From the NCBI GenBank assembly GCA_027056155.1, contig JALULR010000227.1, positions 1 to 6,236 of the forward strand: a DNA stretch of 6,236 nucleotides, read 5' to 3'. The position numbers were made by a program, and so were the translations under genes. The DNA is from DHVE2 group archaeon (GTDB lineage: Archaea > Thermoplasmatota > Thermoplasmata > Thermoplasmatales > Aciduliprofundaceae). The notes beneath the pieces are model-generated. The model was not told the DNA's origin. It worked only from the letters and a program-made list of their open reading frames with translations, and searched no databases. Within the stretch, counting starts at the first letter, position 1, and every line of letters begins with the position of its first letter. Shown here piece by piece: positions 1-5,172 of this stretch.

Positions 1-120
1 CCCACATACTCTACAACGCACTCTATCTTTTTTTCAAGACATAATGAAATTAAGTAATTTTTGAGTCTTGATATATACTGCCGTGGATTTTTTGGAATTT
101 TGGCAACAATCATGTAGGGT

Positions 121-154
121 TGCATAAAACTGCATTGCAAAGATGCATAAAACT
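121..154 (+). repeat. 11-base direct repeat with central TGCAtTGCA palindrome before the ftsZ TATA box
   Basis: TGCATAAAACT occurs at 121-131 and again, exactly, at 144-154, a period of 23 bases. Between them lies TGCATTGCA (131-139), an inverted repeat around one T. A further TGCAT is at 170-174. The right-hand copy runs directly into the TATA box and so covers the expected TFB recognition element. A protein bound here would be placed to control ftsZ transcription. The repeats are seen directly; the operator role is inference. Confidence 0.5.
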
Positions 155-163
155 TTTTATATC
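149..163 (+). promoter_or_regulatory. ftsZ promoter (BRE plus TATA box)
   Basis: AAAAC followed by TTTTTATATC (154-163) matches the archaeal purine-rich BRE plus TATA pattern. The first T of the run is 43 bases before the ATG at 197. Judging by the spacing at the two leaderless genes in this window, transcription should begin near 183-184. That leaves a leader of about 13-14 bases that contains the GGTG ribosome site and excludes the in-frame ATG at 143. Confidence 0.65.
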
Positions 164-185
164 TTAAATTGCATACACACTCACA

Positions 186-191
186 GGGTGG
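186..191 (+). promoter_or_regulatory. Ribosome binding site of ftsZ
   Basis: GGGTGG ends five bases before ATG 197 and pairs with the archaeal 16S 3' end (CACCTCC). It selects ATG 197 over the in-frame ATG at 143. An in-frame GTG at 188 lies inside this site and is the less likely start. Confidence 0.6.
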
Positions 192-196
192 TCAAG

Positions 197-1312
197 ATGA
201 AATCATTAATTAAAGATGTACTTGCTAATGCGGAGACGAGAGCTGTAGAAGAGAAAAAGAGGCCAGCTATGCGTTCGGAGGAAGACAGAGAGCTTGAAGA
301 GTTTCTTAAAAGTTTGAAAACCAATATTAAGATTGTAGGCTGCGGCGGTGGTGGCAGCAATACGATAAACAGAATTATGGAAGAGGGGATACACGGCACG
401 GTTGAGTTAGTTGCAGCTAACACCGATGCTCAGCATCTTCTCACAATAAAAGCACAGCGAAAGATTCTGCTTGGAAAGCGTCTTACACGCGGATTAGGAG
501 CAGGAGCGTTGCCGCAGATTGGTGCGGAGGCAGCAAGGGAAGCGGAAGACAAAATACGCGATATTCTGCAGGGCGCAGATATGGTATTTATCACCTGTGG
601 CCTTGGTGGCGGCACCGGCACGGGCAGCGCTCATGTAGTAGCGCAAATTGCCAAAGAGCTTGGAGCTCTGACAATTGCTATATGTACATTGCCGTTTAAG
701 GCAGAGGGTAGGGCAAGGCTAGAAAATGCTATGTGGGGCTTGGATAAGCTCAGAGAGACTGCGGATACTGTAATTACGATACCCAATGAAAAGCTTCTTG
801 AGCTTGTGCCAAGATTGCCACTTACGCAAGCGTTTAAGTTTGCAGACGAAGTGTTGATGCGCGCAATAAAAGGCCTCACGGAGATGATAACCAAGCCCGG
901 GCTTGTGAATTTGGATTTCAATGACCTTAAAACGATAATGCGCGGTGGCGGTGTGGCTATGATTGGCCTCGGTGAGAGTGAAGGTCGGGGTGAAGATAGA
1001 GTTATGGAGGCAATAGAAGAAGCTATAAATTCGCCGCTTTTAGAGGTGGATATATCCTCAGCAAACGGAGTTTTGGTAAATGTCGTGGGCGGCGAGGACA
1101 TGACAATTAGCGAGGCAGAGCGCGCGGTTGAAGAGTTGCATTCTAAGATTTCCAAGAATTCAAGGGTAATATGGGGCTGTGCAGTGGACCCAACCTCCGA
1201 TGGTAGAATATCTGTGCTAGTGGTAGCTACGGGCGTGAAGAGCAAGCAGATACTTGGCAAGGTAACTGAAAAAGAGCTAAAAGAGCAGTATGGTGTAGAT
1301 GTTATCAGATGA
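197..1312 (+). CDS. ftsZ: Cell division GTPase FtsZ
   Basis: FtsZ is the tubulin-like GTPase that polymerises into the mid-cell ring and recruits the division machinery at the membrane. The product is 371 residues, a normal archaeal length. An N-terminal extension (about 1-42, charged, predicted helical) is followed by the nucleotide fold. Visible motifs are GCGGGGSNT at 48-56 (family GxGGAGxN), NTD at 75-77, the tubulin signature GGGTGTGS at 137-144, and the T7 synergy loop N238-x-D240-x-x-D243, which completes the GTPase site of the next subunit. The GTPase parts all look intact. The C-terminal tail is short and ends YGVDVIR, perhaps a binding tip for a membrane anchor. The start at ATG 197 fits the TATA box and GGGTGG site, and MKSLIKDVL is a typical archaeal FtsZ opening. 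The gene overlaps the following membrane-protein gene by 14 bases. The secE-nusG pair that follows ftsZ in many euryarchaea is absent here. The family assignment is certain; FtsZ1 versus FtsZ2 is not settled, though the N-terminus favours FtsZ1. Confidence 0.97.
   Translation: MKSLIKDVLANAETRAVEEKKRPAMRSEEDRELEEFLKSLKTNIKIVGCGGGGSNTINRIMEEGIHGTVELVAANTDAQHLLTIKAQRKILLGKRLTRGLGAGALPQIGAEAAREAEDKIRDILQGADMVFITCGLGGGTGTGSAHVVAQIAKELGALTIAICTLPFKAEGRARLENAMWGLDKLRETADTVITIPNEKLLELVPRLPLTQAFKFADEVLMRAIKGLTEMITKPGLVNLDFNDLKTIMRGGGVAMIGLGESEGRGEDRVMEAIEEAINSPLLEVDISSANGVLVNVVGGEDMTISEAERAVEELHSKISKNSRVIWGCAVDPTSDGRISVLVVATGVKSKQILGKVTEKELKEQYGVDVIR
1292..1295 (+). promoter_or_regulatory. Ribosome binding site inside ftsZ for the membrane-protein gene
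   Basis: GGTG sits three bases before the ATG at 1299, within the last codons of ftsZ. It supports ATG 1299 as a real start, so ribosomes ending ftsZ can start the next gene nearby. Confidence 0.45.
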
Positions 1313-1934
1313 TTTTGAGCAGAGAAAAAAAGCCGAGATAGAAGCGCTAACAACCATCAAAAACTCATTTTTTATTTTAGGAATGATTCAAGTTGCTTTT
1401 CTCATTGTTAATTCATTTATATTGCTCTCGTCCCTAGCACCGATGCTTTTTGAGGGTATGAATATAGCCGTAGATGATACGTTTATCTGGGTTGTATTCT
1501 TTGTGGTTGTAGAGCTGATTTATGCTATGTTCATGTTTGTTTATGTACAAAGTTTTAACAAAGGTTTAGAGCTTTTATCACCTATTACGCCTGTGAGTGA
1601 AACGCCAAAGTACGGTGCGTTGCTGTATGTAGTTGGCGAACTAGCATCTTTGCCGGGTATATCTTTTAGTGCGATGGGTGGCATAGAATACGGTTTAATC
1701 ACATTAGTTATTCTCCTTTCAGCGGGAGTGCTCGCCTTTGTTGGCCTTCTTTTAATTGCGCTTGGAGTATGGCAACTTGGAAAGAAATACAATAATAGCA
1801 CATTCAAGATAGGTGCGTTTCTCATGGTTATCCTTGGTTTTATAGGCACGTTTATTGTATGGAGCGGCTTTGATTCTGCGGTGGAATTTGCCAAAAAGCG
1901 CATACCGCCCCCGCCAATACCCCCATGGATATGA
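1299..1934 (+). CDS. Five-helix membrane protein of unknown function, coupled to ftsZ
   Basis: I do not recognise a defined function. The 211-residue product has a charged N-terminus (about 1-20, EQRKKAEIE) and hydrophobic segments at about 23-46, 61-83, 105-122 (weaker), 131-158 and 169-190, so four or five transmembrane helices. The tail is short and proline-rich and ends RIPPPPIPPWI. The overall look (small archaeal membrane protein, opening EIEALTTIKNSF, a GxxxLGKKY element after the fourth helix near 156-164, polyproline end) recalls archaeal DUF973/DUF996-type families, but that is from memory and weak. The start at ATG 1299 is supported by GGTG just before it. It overlaps the end of ftsZ in another frame and must share its transcript; a T-run follows its stop. 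Context suggests a membrane partner of the division ring, but co-transcription alone does not prove it. It is not SecE, which is a small single-helix protein. Confidence 0.85.
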   Translation: MLSDDFEQRKKAEIEALTTIKNSFFILGMIQVAFLIVNSFILLSSLAPMLFEGMNIAVDDTFIWVVFFVVVELIYAMFMFVYVQSFNKGLELLSPITPVSETPKYGALLYVVGELASLPGISFSAMGGIEYGLITLVILLSAGVLAFVGLLLIALGVWQLGKKYNNSTFKIGAFLMVILGFIGTFIVWSGFDSAVEFAKKRIPPPPIPPWI

Positions 1935-1937
1935 GCA

Positions 1938-1943
1938 TTTTTT
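1938..1943 (+). terminator. T-run after the ftsZ operon
   Basis: Six T residues start four bases after the TGA of the membrane-protein gene. Archaeal RNA polymerase can stop at such runs without a hairpin. The next gene has its own promoter directly after, which fits an operon boundary here. No stem is visible. Confidence 0.35.
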
Positions 1944-1947
1944 GCCT

Positions 1948-1961
1948 GAAACTTTTTATTT
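1948..1961 (+). promoter_or_regulatory. mptA promoter, leaderless type
   Basis: GAAAC followed by TTTTTATTT (1953-1961) repeats almost exactly the BRE/TATA core seen at ftsZ. The first T is 29 bases before ATG 1982, so transcription should begin at or within a base or two of the start codon. This argues against the longer reading frame beginning at 1925, which would be translated through the promoter. Confidence 0.6.
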
Positions 1962-1981
1962 GTGGCCACATTTCCTGCATT

Positions 1982-2854
1982 ATGTATCCCGATGTGCAAG
2001 GCATGGCTCCGCAGTCAAGATTTAAGATAACGCGTGTGGGCGTGAAAAATGTAGTCAATCCCATACATGTACGAAGAGGTGAGCAAATTACCACATTGGT
2101 AACAAAAATAGATATATTTGTGGATTTGCCGCCCACCAAAAAGGGCTCGGATATGTCGAGAAACATAGAAGTCATTTCGGAAATTGTGGAAGAGAGTATA
2201 ATTAGTCCATGCACGGGTATAGAAAACCTCGCTGCGAGAATTGTTAGAGAAGTAAAAAAGAGGCACGAGTATGCAACTTATGCAGAGGTGAGTTTAAGTG
2301 CTGACTATTTTCTAATGCGCAAGAACCCAGGAGGCCGAGATACCATAGAGCGCTATACATTGCTTGGCGGCGCGACCATGGACGGAGAGAATGTTAGAAA
2401 GATGGTAGGTGTTGAGGTTGTGGGAATGACCGCTTGCCCGTGCGCCATGGAGACTGTACGCGCGATTTTAAAAGAGCGGTACGATCAAGATGTGATAGAT
2501 GAAATGCCCGTGCCCACACACAATCAGCGCAATGTAGTGACTCTTTTAATAGAGATACCGGAGCATGTGGAAATTGAGGCAAATGATTTGATAGATATCG
2601 TAGAGCAATCTTTCTCTGCGCCCACTTACGAGATATTAAAGCGTAGAGAAGAAGGCGAGCTTGTGGTTATGGCACACAATAACCCCAAGTTTGTGGAAGA
2701 TGTTGTTCGAGATATACTCCGAAGATTAGTTGAAGAGTATAGCGAGTTGCCCGATGACACAGTTGTCATAGTTAAAAGTGAGAGTGAGGAGAGCATTCAC
2801 AAGCATAACGCTTTTGCTGAAAGAGTAACGAGTTTGAAGGAGTTGAGAGAATGA
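1982..2854 (+). CDS. mptA: GTP cyclohydrolase MptA (GTP cyclohydrolase IV, FolE2/COG1469 family)
   Basis: MptA opens the purine ring of GTP to give 7,8-dihydroneopterin 2',3'-cyclic phosphate. This is the first step towards methanopterin-type or folate-type C1 carriers in archaea, and the enzyme uses Fe(II) or a similar metal in the cytoplasm. The 290-residue product shows PDVQ at 3-6 and the TRVGVKNV opening at 17-24, FVDLP at 46-50, KGSDMSRN at 54-61, the cysteine motif ACPC at 151-154, THNQR at 179-183, NNPKFVEDVVRD at 233-244 and SIHKHNAFAE at 271-280. The Cys and His residues in these last motifs match the metal and catalytic positions known for this fold. ATG 1982 is chosen because PDVQ is a usual beginning and the promoter fits a leaderless transcript; ATG 2003 is a poorer alternative. 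The gene overlaps the phosphorylase gene by ATGA, so the two form an operon. D58 may replace a residue that is more often His in bacterial FolE2 (from memory). The family call is firm. Confidence 0.93.
   Translation: MYPDVQGMAPQSRFKITRVGVKNVVNPIHVRRGEQITTLVTKIDIFVDLPPTKKGSDMSRNIEVISEIVEESIISPCTGIENLAARIVREVKKRHEYATYAEVSLSADYFLMRKNPGGRDTIERYTLLGGATMDGENVRKMVGVEVVGMTACPCAMETVRAILKERYDQDVIDEMPVPTHNQRNVVTLLIEIPEHVEIEANDLIDIVEQSFSAPTYEILKRREEGELVVMAHNNPKFVEDVVRDILRRLVEEYSELPDDTVVIVKSESEESIHKHNAFAERVTSLKELRE
2837..2842 (+). promoter_or_regulatory. Ribosome binding site of the phosphorylase gene
   Basis: AAGGAG inside the end of mptA lies eight bases before ATG 2851. With the ATGA stop/start overlap it indicates translational coupling. 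Confidence 0.55.
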
Positions 2855-3531
2855 TTGGCATTATTGGTGGGAGTGGATTTTATGCGGGATTGGAAGAGCT
2901 TGGCGGTGTGGAGAAGATAGTTAGAACGAGATTCGGGGATATGCCTGTGCTTGTGGGTGAGGATTTTGTGTTTGTGTCAAGGCATGGCAATCCGCCGGTG
3001 CCGCCGCACATGGTGAAGTACCATGCAAATATGGACGTTTTTAAAATTTTAAATGTTGAGCATGTGGTAGCTATAAGCTCTGTGGGCTCGCTTGTTGATG
3101 ATATTAAGCCGGGTAGCTTGGTGCTTCCCGATGATTTGCTAGATTTTACAGGGCGTGTGTGGACTTATTATAACGATAAGCCTGTGCATGTGAATTTATA
3201 CGAGCCTTTTTGCCCACAGCTAAGGGTAGCGCTCGGAAAATTGAGTACGCTGCGCGCTGGTGCCACTTACGCCACAACCAAGGGACCACAGTTTGAGACC
3301 CGCGCAGAGGCAAACATGCTAAGAGCCTTTGGTGCGGATATAGTGGGCATGACCGTTGCTCCTGAGGCGCGGCTTGCGCGAGAGCTTGGCATATGCTATC
3401 AACCACTATGCCCAGTGGTAAACTATGTGGATTCAAAAACTACACATGAAAACACGGTGACCATGGTGAAAAAACTAGAGTCGCAAATTGCAGATATACT
3501 TGAGCGCTTAATTAACAACGACGCTATATGA
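2851..3531 (+). CDS. Purine nucleoside phosphorylase of the MTAP/MTIP family, probably S-methyl-5'-thioinosine phosphorylase
   Basis: This enzyme cleaves a purine nucleoside with phosphate. For the methylthioinosine type the products are hypoxanthine and 5-methylthioribose 1-phosphate, recycling the methylthioadenosine left by polyamine and other SAM reactions after deamination. The 226-residue product has GGSGFY at 6-11 (phosphate loop), RHG at 44-46 (phosphate binding), PPHMVKYHAN at 51-60, VGSL at 78-81, DFTGR at 98-102, TKGPQFETRAE at 143-153 and VGMTVAPEARLARELGICY at 165-183. In the base-binding motif NYVD (191-194), Asn191 stands where adenine-specific MTAP has Asp (the DYD motif of the human enzyme). 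Asn there is typical of enzymes acting on 6-oxopurines, so hypoxanthine or guanine is the likelier base. The RHG loop is one residue shorter than usual and lacks the following His. The protein is also somewhat shorter than the usual 240-280. The start overlaps the mptA stop by four bases. The family is certain; the substrate is inferred. Confidence 0.9.
   Translation: MIGIIGGSGFYAGLEELGGVEKIVRTRFGDMPVLVGEDFVFVSRHGNPPVPPHMVKYHANMDVFKILNVEHVVAISSVGSLVDDIKPGSLVLPDDLLDFTGRVWTYYNDKPVHVNLYEPFCPQLRVALGKLSTLRAGATYATTKGPQFETRAEANMLRAFGADIVGMTVAPEARLARELGICYQPLCPVVNYVDSKTTHENTVTMVKKLESQIADILERLINNDAI
3469..3474 (-). terminator. Possible terminator of the TraB-family gene
   Basis: On the minus strand six T residues lie about 34 bases after the TAA (3508-3510) of the TraB-family gene, inside the coding end of the phosphorylase. 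This is a bare T-run without a stem. Confidence 0.25.
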
Positions 3532-4173
3532 AAAGTTGTAAGAATCTCCGAGTAGGTCCCTTAATTTAATAATTTTTGCGGTTGGTAGTCGGCTATGCAA
3601 TCCCTTTAAATGTGCGTCGCCTACAAATGCAATCACTTTGCCTCTTTTGTCAAGAGCGCTGAGGTTATTGGCCATGACTTCTTCTCTATCATCAAATAAT
3701 GCCTTAGAGAGCCCGGGAAACTTTTCTCGTATATAGCCGACATATTTTTCTTCGTTTTCGATTATGTTATCAACTTCTTTCTTTGTGAGCTTTTTTCTTG
3801 AAAACGGAGCGAGAATAACTGAGCCGTATAATTTTAATTTTTCTCTGGCGCTCATGTTTTTTCGTATGCCCTCTGCAATTTTCTGCGCGTCCATGTCTAT
3901 GAATGCGATTTCTTTTCCAAGTACTTGGGCGACTTCCACAGCGGTGAGCATCTCATCGCCTACCTCTGTGCCTAGCATCTCTGCCACACTTTTTTGCATC
4001 TCGCTCATCTTTCGGTATATATACGGCATCTTACCCTCCACTTTGTTTTTAAGTGCGTAGTACCTGCCGTAGTCGAGCTCTACCGCTACAATATCTGCTT
4101 GCTCTCTAATGATGAGCTCTTCAATTTGCCGCCTTAGATTTATAACGTGCGCCACGCCAACTAGAACTATCAC
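3508..4173 (-). CDS. TraB/PrgY (TIKI-like) family protein
   Basis: The TraB/PrgY group belongs to the wider TIKI/GumN/EreA/ChaN superfamily, some members of which are metal-dependent proteases. Enterococcal PrgY/TraB limits a peptide pheromone. The role in archaea is unknown. The 221-residue product keeps the signature elements GVAHV at 6-10 (family GTAHV), VAVELDYGRYYAL at 29-41, LTAVEVAQVLGKEIAFIDMD at 76-95, DDREEVMANNL at 161-171 and AFVGDAHLKGL at 182-192. The metal-binding candidates in the GxAH, ELD and GDAH motifs are thus present. No transmembrane segment is evident, although many archaeal relatives are longer and carry membrane helices at the C-terminus. The start is GTG 4173, since a stop in frame at 4195-4197 leaves no ATG upstream, and GAGGAT precedes it. 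The 3' end overlaps the phosphorylase tail-to-tail by 24 bases, and the 5' end faces the signal peptidase gene. The family is confident; the function is not known. Confidence 0.87.
   Translation of the reverse strand: MIVLVGVAHVINLRRQIEELIIREQADIVAVELDYGRYYALKNKVEGKMPYIYRKMSEMQKSVAEMLGTEVGDEMLTAVEVAQVLGKEIAFIDMDAQKIAEGIRKNMSAREKLKLYGSVILAPFSRKKLTKKEVDNIIENEEKYVGYIREKFPGLSKALFDDREEVMANNLSALDKRGKVIAFVGDAHLKGLHSRLPTAKIIKLRDLLGDSYNFSYSVVVN
3573..3577 (+). terminator. Possible terminator of the mptA-phosphorylase operon
   Basis: A five-T run in an A+T-rich patch (from about 3561) lies some 40 bases beyond the phosphorylase TGA, inside the opposite-strand TraB-family gene. It is weak, but no other T-run lies nearer on the plus strand. 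Confidence 0.25.
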
Positions 4174-4176
4174 AGT

Positions 4177-4182
4177 ATCCTC
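4177..4182 (-). promoter_or_regulatory. Ribosome binding site of the TraB-family gene
   Basis: On the minus strand GAGGAT lies three bases before GTG 4173 and supports that non-ATG start. It implies a transcript with a short leader. No clean TATA box for this strand is seen; an A+T-rich patch at about 4195-4206 is the only candidate. Confidence 0.4.
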
Positions 4183-4213
4183 AATGTATGCACCTTATTT
4201 TACATTTTGCCCC

Positions 4214-4228
4214 CAAAATGTTTTTATC
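4214..4228 (+). promoter_or_regulatory. Signal peptidase promoter, leaderless type
   Basis: CAAAATG followed by TTTTTATC (4221-4228) is a BRE/TATA pair. The first T is 30 bases before ATG 4251, the same spacing as at mptA, so the transcript should begin at the start codon. This rules against in-frame ATGs at 4188 and 4218, which lie before or within the promoter. Confidence 0.6.
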
Positions 4229-4250
4229 TCGCAGGCGCATTTCCGTGCGA

Positions 4251-5159
4251 ATGAGTGATGATAGAAAAGAAGATGTGCGGGATACTTTAAAAGACATTAT
4301 TATTGCCCTCATAATAGTTGCTGTTATCTTTTTCGGGCTATACGCGTACTCTGGTGTTTGGCCACCTATAGTGGTGGTGGAATCTGGAAGCATGCAGCAT
4401 GGCAACGATTCGCAGATTGGTGCAATTGACACCGGGGATATTGTGCTTGTAAAGAAAGTGTATTCTTCAGATGATGTTGTATCGTATATCGAAGGACGCA
4501 TGAAAGGCTATGAAACTTACGGAGATTACGGAGATGTAATAGTATATGATTACAATGGCGAATCGGTAATTCACAGGGCTATTGCGTATCTTGAGTGGAG
4601 TGGCTCAAAATGGATTGTGCGCGGTGTAGATATGCACCATCTCCCCAACTGGCTTTATATAAATTACACACATGGGCAAGAGCAAATTACCATCTATAAT
4701 GTGAGCTATAGCCCTTATAACATGATTATGATTCACATTGATACAAAGCTTCTCAACCCTCAGCGGGTTGGCGATGCTGGATTCATTACCATGGGTGACC
4801 ATAACCGCGAGCTCAGTCCCACCGCCTACGACCAGAACGGTGCAGATGGGTTTTCGCCAATATGCCCCGTGCTCGTGAATATAAATATGATTGTGGGTGT
4901 GGCTCGTGGCGAGCTGCCATGGTTTGGAGCTATCAAGCTGTATCTTACGGGTACTAACGTAAATGAAATTCCTCCCAGCACAAACTTGTGGCTGGCTATA
5001 TCCCTTGTATTGATAGTTGCAGGCTCTTTTTTAGTTGATTACGCAATAGACCACCGCGAGGAAATTGTTGCAATGCTGCGGCGCCGTGGAACTGATGATT
5101 CCAAGGAAGAATACAGCGATGAGGATAATGAAGACGAGGAATATTACGAGTATAAATAA
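4251..5159 (+). CDS. Archaeal signal peptidase I (S26B, Sec11-like)
   Basis: This membrane protease removes signal peptides from proteins exported by Sec, acting on the outer face of the membrane. The 302-residue product has a first transmembrane helix at about 14-34, an external catalytic domain, a second helix at about 246-264 and a cytoplasmic tail. The catalytic Ser is S47 in ESGSM (44-48). H108 in VIHRA replaces the Lys of bacterial enzymes, as is usual in archaeal and ER forms. Acidic residues are D183 in MGDHN (181-185) and probably D194 in YDQ (193-195), matching the two Asp positions needed in the Methanococcus voltae enzyme, here farther apart by a small insertion. The final 20 or so residues are very acidic and tyrosine-rich. 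ATG 4251 is chosen from the TATA spacing and because it gives a short charged N-terminus before the first helix. The gene is a single-gene unit, divergent from the TraB-family gene and convergent with cdc6, 13 bases apart. Confidence 0.93.
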   Translation: MSDDRKEDVRDTLKDIIIALIIVAVIFFGLYAYSGVWPPIVVVESGSMQHGNDSQIGAIDTGDIVLVKKVYSSDDVVSYIEGRMKGYETYGDYGDVIVYDYNGESVIHRAIAYLEWSGSKWIVRGVDMHHLPNWLYINYTHGQEQITIYNVSYSPYNMIMIHIDTKLLNPQRVGDAGFITMGDHNRELSPTAYDQNGADGFSPICPVLVNINMIVGVARGELPWFGAIKLYLTGTNVNEIPPSTNLWLAISLVLIVAGSFLVDYAIDHREEIVAMLRRRGTDDSKEEYSDEDNEDEEYYEYK

Positions 5160-5172
5160 TACTTAGCCTGAT

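Larger units (their letters stand above)
1..196. other. Region upstream of ftsZ, with possible tail of an upstream gene
   Basis: No complete gene is seen here. One forward frame is open from the window edge to a TAA at 42-44 and would encode a short hydrophobic tail (HILYNALYLFFKT). This could be the end of a gene to the left, but thirteen codons cannot prove it. The T-run at 28-34 could serve as a terminator for such a gene. A TATATA stretch at 72-77 and a 7-base inverted repeat (TCAAGAC at 34-40, GTCTTGA at 65-71, with a 24-base loop) are present without clear meaning. The right half holds the ftsZ promoter and its repeats, listed separately. Confidence 0.4.

Noticed and set aside
34..71. 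Seven-base inverted repeat TCAAGAC/GTCTTGA
   Set aside because: The loop is 24 bases and the stem does not extend; in A+T-rich DNA this can arise by chance.
143..196. Longer ftsZ start at ATG 143
   Set aside because: It lies inside the BRE/TATA region and before the predicted transcript start, while ATG 197 has a good GGGTGG site and a typical FtsZ N-terminus.
631..1353. Antisense 240-codon open frame across ftsZ
   Set aside because: It is Ser/Thr/Pro-rich, low-sense protein typical of a frame opposite a real gene, with no recognisable domain.
1299..1934. Membrane protein after ftsZ as SecE
   Set aside because: SecE is about 60 residues with one helix; this has 211 residues and four or five helices.
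1925..1981. Longer mptA start at ATG 1925
   Set aside because: It overlaps the end of the preceding gene and runs through the mptA TATA box; the extra residues do not resemble the family, while PDVQ just after ATG 1982 does.
3764..4060. 98-codon plus-strand frame opposite the TraB-family gene
   Set aside because: It is fully inside a gene with clear family motifs and has no promoter or ribosome site of note.
4185..4192. TGCATACA (minus strand) before the TraB-family gene, matching an octamer at 170-177 before ftsZ
   Set aside because: An eight-base match between two upstream regions is too short to claim a shared operator, and the surrounding repeats at ftsZ are not found here.
4188..4250. 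Longer signal peptidase starts at ATG 4188 or 4218
   Set aside because: They lie upstream of or at the TATA box (4221-4228). ATG 4251 has the leaderless spacing and leaves a normal N-terminus before the first helix.
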